From NCBI RefSeq assembly GCF_008806755.1, contig NZ_WAAU01000014.1, positions 138,168-202,167 on the forward strand: 64,000 bases of DNA, read 5' to 3'. Shown piece by piece: positions 37,762 to 46,472 of this stretch. Each line of letters begins with the position of its first letter. Position 1 is the stretch's first letter. The position numbers and the translations under genes were made by a program. The notes beneath the pieces were generated by a model that made no database searches, was not told where the DNA came from, and saw only the letters and a program-made list of their open reading frames with translations. The stretch comes from Tenacibaculum aiptasiae (GTDB lineage: Bacteria > Bacteroidota > Bacteroidia > Flavobacteriales > Flavobacteriaceae).

Positions 37762-39000
37762 ATGTCGAAAGAAGAAAATTTACAATGTTCCTTTTGTGGG
37801 CGTAAAAAACCAGAAACGGATTTATTAATCGCTGGTTTAGATGCACACATTTGTGATAAATGTATTGAACAAGCTCATGGAATAGTTGAGGAAGAAATTG
37901 CTGAAGCTAAAACTGGAGGTTTGTCTCAAGATTTAACATTAAAGAAGCCAAAAGAAATTAAAGCTTTTTTAGATGAGTATATTATTGGACAAACAGAAAC
38001 TAAAAGAGCAATGTCTGTAGCTGTGTATAATCACTATAAGCGATTATTACAAGTTAAAGATGATGAAGATGAAGTTGAGATTGAAAAGTCAAACATTGTT
38101 TTAGTTGGAGAAACAGGAACAGGGAAAACATTAGTAGCTCGTACCATTGCAAAAATGTTAAATGTTCCATTTTCAATTGTTGATGCAACAGTTTTAACTC
38201 AAGCAGGGTATGTAGGAGAGGATGTAGAAAGTATTTTGAGTCGTTTATTACAGGCTGCTGATTATGATGTTGAAAAAGCAGAGAAAGGAATTGTTTTTAT
38301 TGATGAGATTGATAAAATAGCACGTAAAGGTGATAATCCTTCAATAACTCGAGATGTTTCTGGAGAAGGTGTTCAACAGGCTTTATTAAAGCTTTTAGAA
38401 GGAGCCGTAGTAAATGTGGCACCAAAAGGAGGTAGAAAACACCCAGAACAAAAGTTTATTGAGGTAAATACTAAAGATATTTTATTTATAGCCGGAGGAG
38501 CATTTTCTGGAATAGATAGAATTATTAGTAATCGTTTAAATATGCAGGCGGTAGGTTATAGTGCGTCAATAGATGAAGACAAGATTGATGAGAGTAATTT
38601 ATTACAGTATATTATTCCTTCAGATTTAAAGTCTTTTGGATTGATACCAGAAATCATTGGACGTTTACCTGTATTAAGCTACATGAATCCTTTAGATGCA
38701 AAAACTTTAAGAGCTATTTTAACAGAGCCTAAAAACTCAATTATTAAGCAGTATACTAAATTGTTCTCTATGGATGATGTAGACTTCTCGTTAACAGAAG
38801 AAGCTTTACAATACATTGTAGATAAAGCAATAGAGTACAAGTTAGGAGCACGTGGATTACGTTCGTTATGTGAAGCTATTTTAACTGACGCAATGTTTGA
38901 TATGCCTAGTTCTGATGATAAAGAGTTTATAGTAACAAAAGAATATGCTGAGGCAAAATTAACGAAGTCAGCTTTAAAGAAATTGAGAGCAGCTTCTTAA
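37762..39000 (+). CDS. clpX: ATP-dependent Clp protease ATP-binding subunit ClpX
   Basis: 412 residues. The N-terminal zinc domain is intact ([14 protein letters not shown]...HICDKCIEQ), followed by the AAA+ core: Walker A GETGTGKT, Walker [11 protein letters not shown], sensor/arginine finger region [24 protein letters not shown], and the C-terminal [12 protein letters not shown]. Unfolds substrates for ClpP. Note that this zinc domain is retained while those of DnaG and AccD in this window are lost. Confidence 0.97.
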   Translation: MSKEENLQCSFCGRKKPETDLLIAGLDAHICDKCIEQAHGIVEEEIAEAKTGGLSQDLTLKKPKEIKAFLDEYIIGQTETKRAMSVAVYNHYKRLLQVKDDEDEVEIEKSNIVLVGETGTGKTLVARTIAKMLNVPFSIVDATVLTQAGYVGEDVESILSRLLQAADYDVEKAEKGIVFIDEIDKIARKGDNPSITRDVSGEGVQQALLKLLEGAVVNVAPKGGRKHPEQKFIEVNTKDILFIAGGAFSGIDRIISNRLNMQAVGYSASIDEDKIDESNLLQYIIPSDLKSFGLIPEIIGRLPVLSYMNPLDAKTLRAILTEPKNSIIKQYTKLFSMDDVDFSLTEEALQYIVDKAIEYKLGARGLRSLCEAILTDAMFDMPSSDDKEFIVTKEYAEAKLTKSALKKLRAAS

Positions 39001-39020
39001 ATTTAGTTAATTCATAAATA

Positions 39021-39055
39021 AAAAAGACCACATTTTTAAAATGTGGTCTTTTTTT
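39021..39055. terminator. Bidirectional terminator between clpX and the LRR gene
   Basis: Stem AAAAAGACCACAT / ATGTGGTCTTTTT around TTTTAAA, T run on each strand. Confidence 0.9.
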
Positions 39056-39078
39056 ATAATACTATTTTGAAACTAAGA

Positions 39079-40416
39079 TTAACTTCTAATTTTGCTATGC
39101 TTTTTAATCCATTCATTAAGTTGAACAGGGGTTAATTTATATTTCTGTTGTACTTCTTTTTTCTTACTTAGTATATAAGTTGGATTTAAAACAGCGGCAT
39201 CATATTCACCAACAACAGCTTTTTTAAACTTTGTATAATGACTATCCGTAGTTTCTTGTGGTTGCTCTGTTTTAGCTTTTAAAGAAGGAGTACCAAATGA
39301 GTTTATCCATTCTGCAAATTGTTCAGGGTTTAACTTATATTTTTTTTGAATTTCCTCTTTTTTGCTTTGTAAGTAAGCTGGGCTTAATACTAAATTTTCA
39401 TATTCTTCTACCGCAGCTCTTTTAAATTTGGAATAATGAGCAATAGTGCTTTTTTTCTGAGAACTTGCGTTAGAAGCGCTATTATTAGCCTTTAAGTTAG
39501 AGTATTTAGCTATCCATTGAGTAAGTTGCTCAGGGTTTAGCTGATATTTTTGTTGAACTTCAACTTTTTTATTGTCTAAGTGAGCTTGATCTAATACCAA
39601 TTTATCATATTCAGTAATAACCGAAAGTTGGAATTTTTCATAATAATTAGCGGCTGAATCACTAGATTCATTATTTGTAGCAACCTTTGGTGTTTCTACC
39701 TTTTTTTGAGGAGTTGTGTTTTGAGGTATGTGTGTTTTCTCTGTGTTTTTAACAACAGTACCTGTGTTAAGAGTTTCTAAAGCCTTATTAGCAAATGATG
39801 TGCTTTTGTCTTTATACCAACCAGAAGGAATGTTATTAAGTTGAGAATCGTTAGCTACGATAACATCTATTTTATTACTAGTAGCATCTAAGTTTTCAAG
39901 ATTGTGACAACCTTTCAGATCAAGTTCAGTTAGGTTGTTAAAGCTACAGTATAGAGTTTCTAAACGATCGTTATTTCCTAAAATTAAACTACTTAATTTA
40001 TTATTGTCACAACTTACATATACCAATTCTGTATTGTTACTAAGATCTAAGCTTTCTATTTGATTTTCACTACAGTTTAAGAAAGTAATCGATTTACTTT
40101 TTGATAAATCAATCTTAGTAATATTATTACCAAAACAATCTAAACGCTTTAAATTAGGAAAGCTTTCTAAACCAGTTAAATCTTTAATTTTAGAGTGTAC
40201 ATTTGGTAATAGTTTGTTTGTTATAGGGTCATTAATATTTAAATTAACAACATACGCTGCATCGCTAACTAAAATGTTACCATTTAAACCATTAGTATCA
40301 ATATCTAAGTCAATTAAGCATTCTTCAAGACCAATATCAGGTATACGGATAGTTTCTTGAGAAAATAAATTAGCGCATAGAAATAAAGATAACCAAAGGC
40401 CTATATATGTTTTCAT
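39079..40416 (-). CDS. Secreted leucine-rich repeat protein with three C-terminal helical modules
   Basis: 445 residues: signal peptide (LCANLFSQ), a bacterial LRR block (~75-185) with ~21-residue repeats such as LKRLDCFGNNITKIDLS and LVYVSCDNNKLSSLIL, a Ser/Thr/Lys linker, and then three copies of a ~48-residue helical module (258-305, 327-374, 393-440). Each module has the form Y-x-KF-x(5)-EY-x(3)-VL-x(5)-KK-x-E(V/I)Q-x-KY-x-L-x-P-x-Q-x(3)-WI. The LRRs suggest a protein-binding surface role; the module was not recognised. A TACTTTTG -7 box (40436-40443) lies upstream. It shares a terminator with clpX. Confidence 0.82.
   Translation of the reverse strand: MKTYIGLWLSLFLCANLFSQETIRIPDIGLEECLIDLDIDTNGLNGNILVSDAAYVVNLNINDPITNKLLPNVHSKIKDLTGLESFPNLKRLDCFGNNITKIDLSKSKSITFLNCSENQIESLDLSNNTELVYVSCDNNKLSSLILGNNDRLETLYCSFNNLTELDLKGCHNLENLDATSNKIDVIVANDSQLNNIPSGWYKDKSTSFANKALETLNTGTVVKNTEKTHIPQNTTPQKKVETPKVATNNESSDSAANYYEKFQLSVITEYDKLVLDQAHLDNKKVEVQQKYQLNPEQLTQWIAKYSNLKANNSASNASSQKKSTIAHYSKFKRAAVEEYENLVLSPAYLQSKKEEIQKKYKLNPEQFAEWINSFGTPSLKAKTEQPQETTDSHYTKFKKAVVGEYDAAVLNPTYILSKKKEVQQKYKLTPVQLNEWIKKHSKIRS
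39097..39645 (-). repeat. Three tandem helical modules in the LRR protein
   Basis: Copies at 39502-39645, 39295-39438 and 39097-39240, separated by low-complexity linkers. Conserved positions include KF, EY, VL, KK-E-Q-KY, P-Q and a closing WI. Confidence 0.85.
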
Positions 40417-40435
40417 AAAAAGGGAATTTTAGCGT

Positions 40436-40443
40436 CAAAAGTA
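40436..40443 (-). promoter_or_regulatory. -7 box (TACTTTTG) for the LRR gene
   Basis: Exact TAnnTTTG on the minus strand, 19 bases before the start codon. Confidence 0.5.
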
Positions 40444-40538
40444 TAAAATTTCGATATAATTACCCTTAAAAGAGAACTTATTTTTAAGTTTAAACCGTTA
40501 AAAGGTTTTTACCATAACAACAATGAAAAGATAAAAAA

Positions 40539-42056
40539 TTAAATATCAATTTTATAGATTGTTCTTTTTATTTGTATGCCGTTTTCTAAAACCTTTTTTA
40601 TAAAATAATATTTATTAGGTGGTAATTCCCGTTCATAATAAGGATTTGTTTTAATGTCGTTCAATCCTAATGTTTGTGTTTTATAATAGCTATCGCCTAA
40701 TGATTCCTTAGAGGTAATAGTAACAGAAGTAATTGGTACTGAATTAGCGTTTCTAGCTTTAAGTCCTCCTAGGCAAGTGTAGACAATAATGTCGTTTCCA
40801 AGTTGTTTAATTTTTACAGCTCTAATATATCCTATATCTTCTGGAGTTTCATTTTTACTTACAGTATGTTCTAATCTGAGTTTTCCTGGAGTATCACAAG
40901 GAGCTTGTGTATGATAAAATTCATAATCAAATCCTTTTTGAAACTTATGAACAATTTTACTTGGAGTTCTATAAACAATTTCATTGCCAAAATTATTAGG
41001 GTCAGGCTCTGTATGTGTAACTTCTCCTAAGGTAATTTTTGAAGCGTAAGGTTCGTATAAACTTTCTAGAGAGTTCATGACTTTAGCAAATTTAGTAGCT
41101 GAATTTTCTCTAATAGCTGTTCTCATTTTATCTCCTTGTCCTTTTGTAAAAACTGCATTGTCTAAAGATCTACAAGGTAATGTGCTTGAACTCATAAAAT
41201 TATTAGCAGGGATATTGGAAAACTCAATATTGCATTTAGAATTATTGTTGGTACCAGTGTATGTAGAACAATCAGAGTCAACTTCGCTACTGTCATAAGT
41301 AGTAGATGGAGCAGTATCATCAACATGGTCGTTTGCGTGAGCTAATTCACAATTTGAACTATTCCAGTTATGATAAGTATGTAATAAAGATAAGTTATGT
41401 CCAATTTCATGTGGCAAAGTTGAAGTTAGTAAATACTCATCGTCAATAACAGTATTAACACCATTTCTATTAGCCATACCAGAATATTTAATAAACTGAA
41501 TATTGTTGTTGAAAATTTTATCAACTATAAAAATATTAAAACTATCATCCTGATATTTATTAATGTCTTTAGAGTATTGTACTAACTCATTGAAAGTACC
41601 AAATGGAGTTTGACCTTGAAGCCCATGAAAAATGGTAAGCTTATTTGAATTATTTATATGATTGAAGCCTTTAAACTTAAAGAATATATCAAACTGATTA
41701 AATTTATCGTTAAGTATTGTGATAGCTTCAATAATGTTACTTTCCTCTATCGGAATTTCTCTGGTTCCATCATCTTTATTAACAATATGAAAAAATACAT
41801 TAATAACATATTTAGAATCATCAAATGAGTTTGAAGAAGTGTTTTTATGAAGGTTTAGTTCACTGTTAATTAGATTTATGTCGTAAATAGAACCACATTG
41901 AGGAGGTATAATTTTTTTTTCTAAAACGTATTCTTCAACTTTATTTAGTTCAAGACTTTTGTTTTTTAAAAGTTCACTAATTCTTTTTTGAGATATACCA
42001 TTTGCTATGCATAGAATGGTAAACAGGAGTACGAGGGATATCCTTTTTCTATTCAT
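40539..42056 (-). CDS. Secreted zinc metallopeptidase, M43 (pappalysin)-like
   Basis: 505 residues: signal peptide ending ANGISQ, a prodomain-like stretch, then a zincin core with HEIGHNLSLLH (zinc His216, His220, His226; catalytic Glu217) and a Met-turn region (NNFMSSSTLPCRS) followed by FTKGQGDKMRTAI, as in M43 peptidases. The usual Gly of the HExxHxxGxxH motif is Ser223. The ~190-residue C-terminal part is beta-rich with no evident T9SS sorting domain. Likely secreted protease; substrate unknown. Confidence 0.83.
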   Translation of the reverse strand: MNRKRISLVLLFTILCIANGISQKRISELLKNKSLELNKVEEYVLEKKIIPPQCGSIYDINLINSELNLHKNTSSNSFDDSKYVINVFFHIVNKDDGTREIPIEESNIIEAITILNDKFNQFDIFFKFKGFNHINNSNKLTIFHGLQGQTPFGTFNELVQYSKDINKYQDDSFNIFIVDKIFNNNIQFIKYSGMANRNGVNTVIDDEYLLTSTLPHEIGHNLSLLHTYHNWNSSNCELAHANDHVDDTAPSTTYDSSEVDSDCSTYTGTNNNSKCNIEFSNIPANNFMSSSTLPCRSLDNAVFTKGQGDKMRTAIRENSATKFAKVMNSLESLYEPYASKITLGEVTHTEPDPNNFGNEIVYRTPSKIVHKFQKGFDYEFYHTQAPCDTPGKLRLEHTVSKNETPEDIGYIRAVKIKQLGNDIIVYTCLGGLKARNANSVPITSVTITSKESLGDSYYKTQTLGLNDIKTNPYYERELPPNKYYFIKKVLENGIQIKRTIYKIDI

Positions 42057-42133
42057 AAGTATTTGTTTTTTAACTACTTAAAGCTTAATAAATATACTCT
42101 TATTTTTTTAAAAAAGAAAATTTTTAAAAGCAT

Positions 42134-42141
42134 TATCTTTG
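42134..42141 (+). promoter_or_regulatory. -7 box (TATCTTTG) for dnaG
   Basis: Exact TAnnTTTG, 21 bases before the dnaG ATG. Confidence 0.6.
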
Positions 42142-42162
42142 AAAATTCAATATTTATAGCCA

Positions 42163-44163
42163 ATGATAACTCAACAAACGATAGAAAAAGTATTTGAATC
42201 TGCAAGAGTGGAAGAAGTGATAGGAGAGTTTGTACAGTTAAAAAAATCGGGAAGTAGTTTTAAAGGGTTAAGTCCATTTACAGATGAAAGAACTCCTTCA
42301 TTCATGGTATCTCCAGTAAAACAAATATGGAAAGATTTTAGTACAGGAAAAGGAGGGAATGCAGTATCGTTTTTAATGGAGCATGAACATTATTCTTATC
42401 CTGAAGCTATTAGGTGGCTAGCAAAAAAATATAATATTGAGATAGAAGAAACTGAGCAATCTGACGAGCAAAAACAACAGATGAATGAACGTGAAAGTAT
42501 GTTTTTGGTTTCAAAATTTGCTAAGGACTATTTTCATGATATATTAATGAATAGCCAAAAAGGTAGAGCAATAGGGTTGTCTTATTTCAAAGAAAGAGGT
42601 TTTAGAGAAGACATAATAGAAAAATTTGATTTAGGATATTGTAAAGATGAATGGGATAATTTTACCAATGCCGCATTAAATAAAGGATACGATCTTAAAT
42701 TTCTAAAATCAACAGGTTTAACTATTGTAAAAGAAGGTGGAGCTCAAGATAGAAAATTTGACCGTTTTAAAGGACGTGTAATGTTTCCAATCCATAGTAT
42801 GTCTGGTCGTATTTTAGGTTTTGGAGGAAGAATACTAACAAATGATAAAAAGGCAGCCAAATATTTAAATTCACCAGAAAGTGATATTTACCATAAGAGT
42901 AAAATTTTATACGGTATTTATCATGCAAAGAAAGAAATTGCTAAACAAGATAATTGTTTTCTAGTAGAAGGATATACGGATGTAATTTCGTTTTATCAAT
43001 CTGGAGTAGAAAATGTAGTAGCTTCATCAGGTACTGCTTTAACCCCAGATCAAATACGTTTAATAAATCGTTTAACGAAGAATATAACTGTCTTATTTGA
43101 TGGAGATGCAGCTGGAATTAGAGCTTCGATAAGAGGTATTGATTTGATTCTGGAACAAGGAATGAATGTAAAAGTTGTCTCTTTTCCTGAAGGAGAAGAT
43201 CCTGATAGTTTTGCGAAATCACATTCAAGTAAAGAATTAAAAGAATATTTAGAAAATACAGCACAAGATTTTATTGAGTTCAAGGTATCTTTATTAATGA
43301 AGGAGGCTGCCAATGACCCAGTAAAAAAAGCAGGGTTAATTCGTGATATTGTAACGAGCATATCCAAAATTCCGGATGGGATTCAAAGAGAAGTATACGT
43401 ACAGGAATGTGCTAATATTATGGATATATCCGAAAGAGTATTGTTTAGTGAGTTAGCACAATTATTAAGTAGGAGTGGAGGAAATAGCGGAGGTCAATCG
43501 CAAAGTTCTTATTCAGAGCCCCAACGTTCTCAGGAAAGAGAGCAGCCTAGAATGGGGGTTGTTAAAGGAAAAGGAGCTAAGGCAAACCAGAAAATAGATC
43601 AATTAAATATTTTAGAAAAAGAAGTAATAAGGATATTATTACTGTATGGAAATGAAGTAATAGATTTTGTAAACTGGGTAGATGGGGTAGATGAAAAAGG
43701 AAGACCTATTTTAGAAAAAGAAGAGTACCAAAACTCAGTATGTAATGAGTTGTATCTTAATTTACAAGAAGACGAAATTGAATTTACCAATGAAGTATTT
43801 AGGTTAACTTATTATGAGTTAATACATCAATTGAATCAAGATGAGAAAATATCTATAGATCAATTGATTATGCATGAAGATACTAACATATCAAACCTAG
43901 TTACTAATGTTTTAATGGATGAAGAAAAATATTCATTAAGCGATTGGGAAAGAAAAGAAGTGTTTGTAACAGATACTATAAAAATACTTCCTAAACTAGT
44001 GTCAGATGCAGTATTGAATTTAAGAAGAGTTTTGATAGAAGAAAAAATTAAAGAAATATTAGAACAAGTACAAACGGAAAATAAAATGCCTGATTTAGAA
44101 GAGATTTCTAATTATACCGATTTAAAAAAGCGCCTTTTTGAAAAGTTAAACCGAGTAGTTTAA
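42163..44163 (+). CDS. dnaG: DNA primase
   Basis: 666 residues. The N-terminal domain aligns with the DnaG zinc-binding domain but the zinc ligands are gone: CPFH is SPFT (37-40) and the CxxC is DFST (58-61), while the flanks (KTPSF-like ERTPSF, GGNAVSFLM) are kept. The catalytic TOPRIM core is complete (LVEGYTDVISFYQSG, LFDGDAAGIRAS, EGEDPDSFAK). A Gln/Ser/Arg linker (~440-475) leads to the DnaB-interacting C-domain. Makes RNA primers at the fork. The zinc loss appears to be usual in this lineage, from general knowledge. Confidence 0.95.
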   Translation: MITQQTIEKVFESARVEEVIGEFVQLKKSGSSFKGLSPFTDERTPSFMVSPVKQIWKDFSTGKGGNAVSFLMEHEHYSYPEAIRWLAKKYNIEIEETEQSDEQKQQMNERESMFLVSKFAKDYFHDILMNSQKGRAIGLSYFKERGFREDIIEKFDLGYCKDEWDNFTNAALNKGYDLKFLKSTGLTIVKEGGAQDRKFDRFKGRVMFPIHSMSGRILGFGGRILTNDKKAAKYLNSPESDIYHKSKILYGIYHAKKEIAKQDNCFLVEGYTDVISFYQSGVENVVASSGTALTPDQIRLINRLTKNITVLFDGDAAGIRASIRGIDLILEQGMNVKVVSFPEGEDPDSFAKSHSSKELKEYLENTAQDFIEFKVSLLMKEAANDPVKKAGLIRDIVTSISKIPDGIQREVYVQECANIMDISERVLFSELAQLLSRSGGNSGGQSQSSYSEPQRSQEREQPRMGVVKGKGAKANQKIDQLNILEKEVIRILLLYGNEVIDFVNWVDGVDEKGRPILEKEEYQNSVCNELYLNLQEDEIEFTNEVFRLTYYELIHQLNQDEKISIDQLIMHEDTNISNLVTNVLMDEEKYSLSDWERKEVFVTDTIKILPKLVSDAVLNLRRVLIEEKIKEILEQVQTENKMPDLEEISNYTDLKKRLFEKLNRVV

Positions 44164-44164
44164 T

Positions 44165-44254
44165 GTTAACTAGATTTTATTGCCGTTTAAGATATCTAAC
44201 GGTGAAAAGAAACGTACTTATCAAAAGATTAAACGGCAAATAATATTGGTTAAC
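44165..44254. repeat. Large inverted repeat between dnaG and nadE
   Basis: Arms TTGCCGTTTAA (44180-44190) and TTAAACGGCAA (44229-44239), enclosed by GTTAAC at 44165 and 44249. A competing inner pair CCGTT / AACGG (44182-44202) shares the left arm. No T run follows, so it does not look like a normal terminator. Confidence 0.55.
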
Positions 44255-45043
44255 TTACTTTAAATCTAAAGGGATTTCACAAACTGGTATAGGGATCATT
44301 TTATGTTGGTTAATTCGGTTAAGACGCGTATATATTTTATATACTTCTAGTTCTCTACCAGAAAAATCATCATTAGTTTTCCCTATATTTTGCATTTCCA
44401 TAGCCCATTCTAATTCATCATATGAAGCACCAATTTGGTCTTCGTCTGTTCTGCTATCACCAAATAAACCATCGGTAGGTTGTGCTGTTTGGATAGAGTC
44501 CGGTACACCTAAATATTCTCCTAAAGCATATACTTCAGATTTTACTAAATCAGCAATAGGGCTCAAGTCAACCCCACCATCTCCATATTTTGTGTAAAAA
44601 CCAACACCAAAGTCTTCAACTTTATTACCTGTTCCAGCAACTAATAAACCGTGTAAACCAGCAAAATAATATAAAGTTGTCATACGCAAACGCGCACGAG
44701 TATTGGCTAATGCTAAATCTGTTTTAGCAGAAGATTCAACTTCAGGTACTAAAGTTTTAAAGTCTTCAAATGTAGAAGTTAAATTAACTTCAACCTCATT
44801 TACATTGTCAAAGCGTTCTTTAAGTTGTTTAATGTGTTCATTGGCTCTATTAACTTGGCTTTCTGCTTGATGTATAGGTAATTCAACACATAAAGTAGGT
44901 AGACCAGTTTTGGCACATAAAGTAGAAGTAACAGCGCTATCAATACCTCCAGAAACACCTACTACAAAACCATTTACCTTAGCATTGTTAGCATAGTTTT
45001 TTAACCATTGAATTATATGTTCAGCTACTTTAGGTGTATTCAT
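44255..45043 (-). CDS. nadE: NH3-dependent NAD+ synthetase
   Basis: 262 residues with the PP-loop GVSGGIDSAVTS, the adenylate-binding region VAGTGNKVEDFGVGFYTKYGDGGVDLSPIADLVKSEVYALG and PTDGLFGDSRTDE. No glutaminase domain, so it uses ammonia. Final step of NAD synthesis. Divergent from gldB with a 96-base gap. Confidence 0.95.
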   Translation of the reverse strand: MNTPKVAEHIIQWLKNYANNAKVNGFVVGVSGGIDSAVTSTLCAKTGLPTLCVELPIHQAESQVNRANEHIKQLKERFDNVNEVEVNLTSTFEDFKTLVPEVESSAKTDLALANTRARLRMTTLYYFAGLHGLLVAGTGNKVEDFGVGFYTKYGDGGVDLSPIADLVKSEVYALGEYLGVPDSIQTAQPTDGLFGDSRTDEDQIGASYDELEWAMEMQNIGKTNDDFSGRELEVYKIYTRLNRINQHKMIPIPVCEIPLDLK

Positions 45044-45110
45044 AATAAAAGATATTTTAGTAAGAGTTTATATAAAGATCGTATAAACTATTTTAGTAAT
45101 TTCGACGTTG

Positions 45111-45118
45111 TAATTTTG
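45111..45118 (+). promoter_or_regulatory. -7 box (TAATTTTG) for gldB-gldC
   Basis: Exact TAnnTTTG, 21 bases before ATG 45140. It excludes the longer frame that starts at 45008 inside nadE. Confidence 0.62.
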
Positions 45119-45139
45119 AATGTAAATATACTAAAGTTC

Positions 45140-46105
45140 ATGAGAAAATTTTTGACACTTTGTGTTTTAGTTTTAGGAATGATTTCTTGTAAAAAAGAAG
45201 AGAAATCGAAGTTAGACGTTAATGTTTCTAACATAAAAGTTAATGTAAAAATTGATCGTTTTGATATAGATTTTTACAACACGTCAGAAAAGAGTTTGGA
45301 ACAAGTAAAAAAAGAATACCCAATATTATTTCCTTTAAATGTTCACGATAGTGTATGGGTAAATAAACGTAATGATAAAGATGAACAAGAGTTGTTTATA
45401 GAAACTCAACGTTTATATAGTGATGTAAATGAATTGGATTTAGAATTGGTTTCGTTATTTAAGCATGTAAAGTATTACAATCCAAAATTTGTAAGTCCGA
45501 AAGTAATTACAATGCTTACTAATATTGATTATGATAATCGTATTGTTTATTCAGACAGTTTGCTGTTAATTTCATTAGATTCTTATTTAGGAAAACAGCA
45601 TAAGTTTTATAATGACTATCCTGGATATGTTAAAGAGAATAATAAAAAAGAAAATATAATTGTTGATGTTGCCAAGGCAATAATAAGTAAACAAATGTAT
45701 CCTAGTAGATCGAGACGTTTTATAGATAAAATGATTTATAAAGGAAAGAAAATGTACTTATTGGATGCTTATTTGCCAAATGTACCAGATGAATATAAAA
45801 TAGGGTATCCAAAAGTTAAGTTTGATTGGGCTGTAGATAATGAAGAGCAGATATGGAAGTATTTTGTAGGAAAGGATTTATTATATAGTACTAGTAAAGA
45901 AAATGATAAAAGGTTTTTAAACTTAGCTCCATTTTCTAAGTTTTATATGGAAGGTGATAGTGAGTCGCCAGGAAGAATAGGTGAGTGGATAGGTTGGCAA
46001 ATAGTACGTTCGTATATGAAAAAGAATGATGTATCTTTGCGAGAATTATTACAAACGAACGAAGAAACAATATTCAATAAATCAAAATATAAACCGAAGA
46101 GATAA
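45140..46105 (+). CDS. gldB: Gliding motility lipoprotein GldB
   Basis: Start set at ATG 45140, giving a lipoprotein signal (MRKFLTLCVLVLGMISCKK) and 321 residues, consistent with GldB. Recognised by VKIDRFDIDFYN near the N-terminus and FSKFYMEGDSESPGRIGEWIGWQIVRSYMKKN near the C-terminus. GldB is required for gliding in Flavobacterium johnsoniae. The stop overlaps the gldC ATG by one base (TAATG), confirming the conserved gldBC pair. Confidence 0.93.
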   Translation: MRKFLTLCVLVLGMISCKKEEKSKLDVNVSNIKVNVKIDRFDIDFYNTSEKSLEQVKKEYPILFPLNVHDSVWVNKRNDKDEQELFIETQRLYSDVNELDLELVSLFKHVKYYNPKFVSPKVITMLTNIDYDNRIVYSDSLLLISLDSYLGKQHKFYNDYPGYVKENNKKENIIVDVAKAIISKQMYPSRSRRFIDKMIYKGKKMYLLDAYLPNVPDEYKIGYPKVKFDWAVDNEEQIWKYFVGKDLLYSTSKENDKRFLNLAPFSKFYMEGDSESPGRIGEWIGWQIVRSYMKKNDVSLRELLQTNEETIFNKSKYKPKR

Positions 46106-46443
46106 TGGCAATAGAACATACTTCAAAGATTACTTTTAAAGTAGGGTTAGATGAGAATAGAATTCCAGAAGAGATTTCATGGAGTGCTGAAGATGGAGGA
46201 ATAACAAACGAAGCATCAAAAGCAATCATGTTGTCTGTTTGGGATCATAAAAAAAAGGATACCTTACGTATGGATTTGTGGACTAAAGATATGCCTGTAG
46301 ATGAAATGAAGCAATTTTTTCATCAAACATTAGTATCGATGGCTAATTCATTTGAAAGAGCTACTAATGATGATAAAATGAGTGCAACAATGCGCGATTT
46401 TTGTGATTATTTTGCAGAAAAACTAGAATTGGTAAAAAAATAA
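46105..46443 (+). CDS. gldC: Gliding motility protein GldC
   Basis: 112 residues, no signal peptide, with the family core ITFKVGLDENRIPEEISWSAEDGG and MLSVWDHKKKDTLRMDLWTKDMPVDEMKQFFHQTL. A small cytoplasmic protein that supports gliding; it overlaps gldB by one base. A strong terminator follows immediately. Confidence 0.95.
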   Translation: MAIEHTSKITFKVGLDENRIPEEISWSAEDGGITNEASKAIMLSVWDHKKKDTLRMDLWTKDMPVDEMKQFFHQTLVSMANSFERATNDDKMSATMRDFCDYFAEKLELVKK

Positions 46444-46472
46444 AAAAAGCAGCTTTTAAGCTGCTTTTTTTT
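46444..46472. terminator. Bidirectional terminator between gldC and folK fusion
   Basis: Stem AAAAAAAGCAGC / GCTGCTTTTTTT with a TTTTAA loop; serves both convergent genes. Confidence 0.9.

Noticed and set aside
45008..45139. Extension of gldB upstream to 45008.
   Set aside because: It would remove the lipoprotein signal from the N-terminus, overlap nadE, and begin before the -7 box at 45111.
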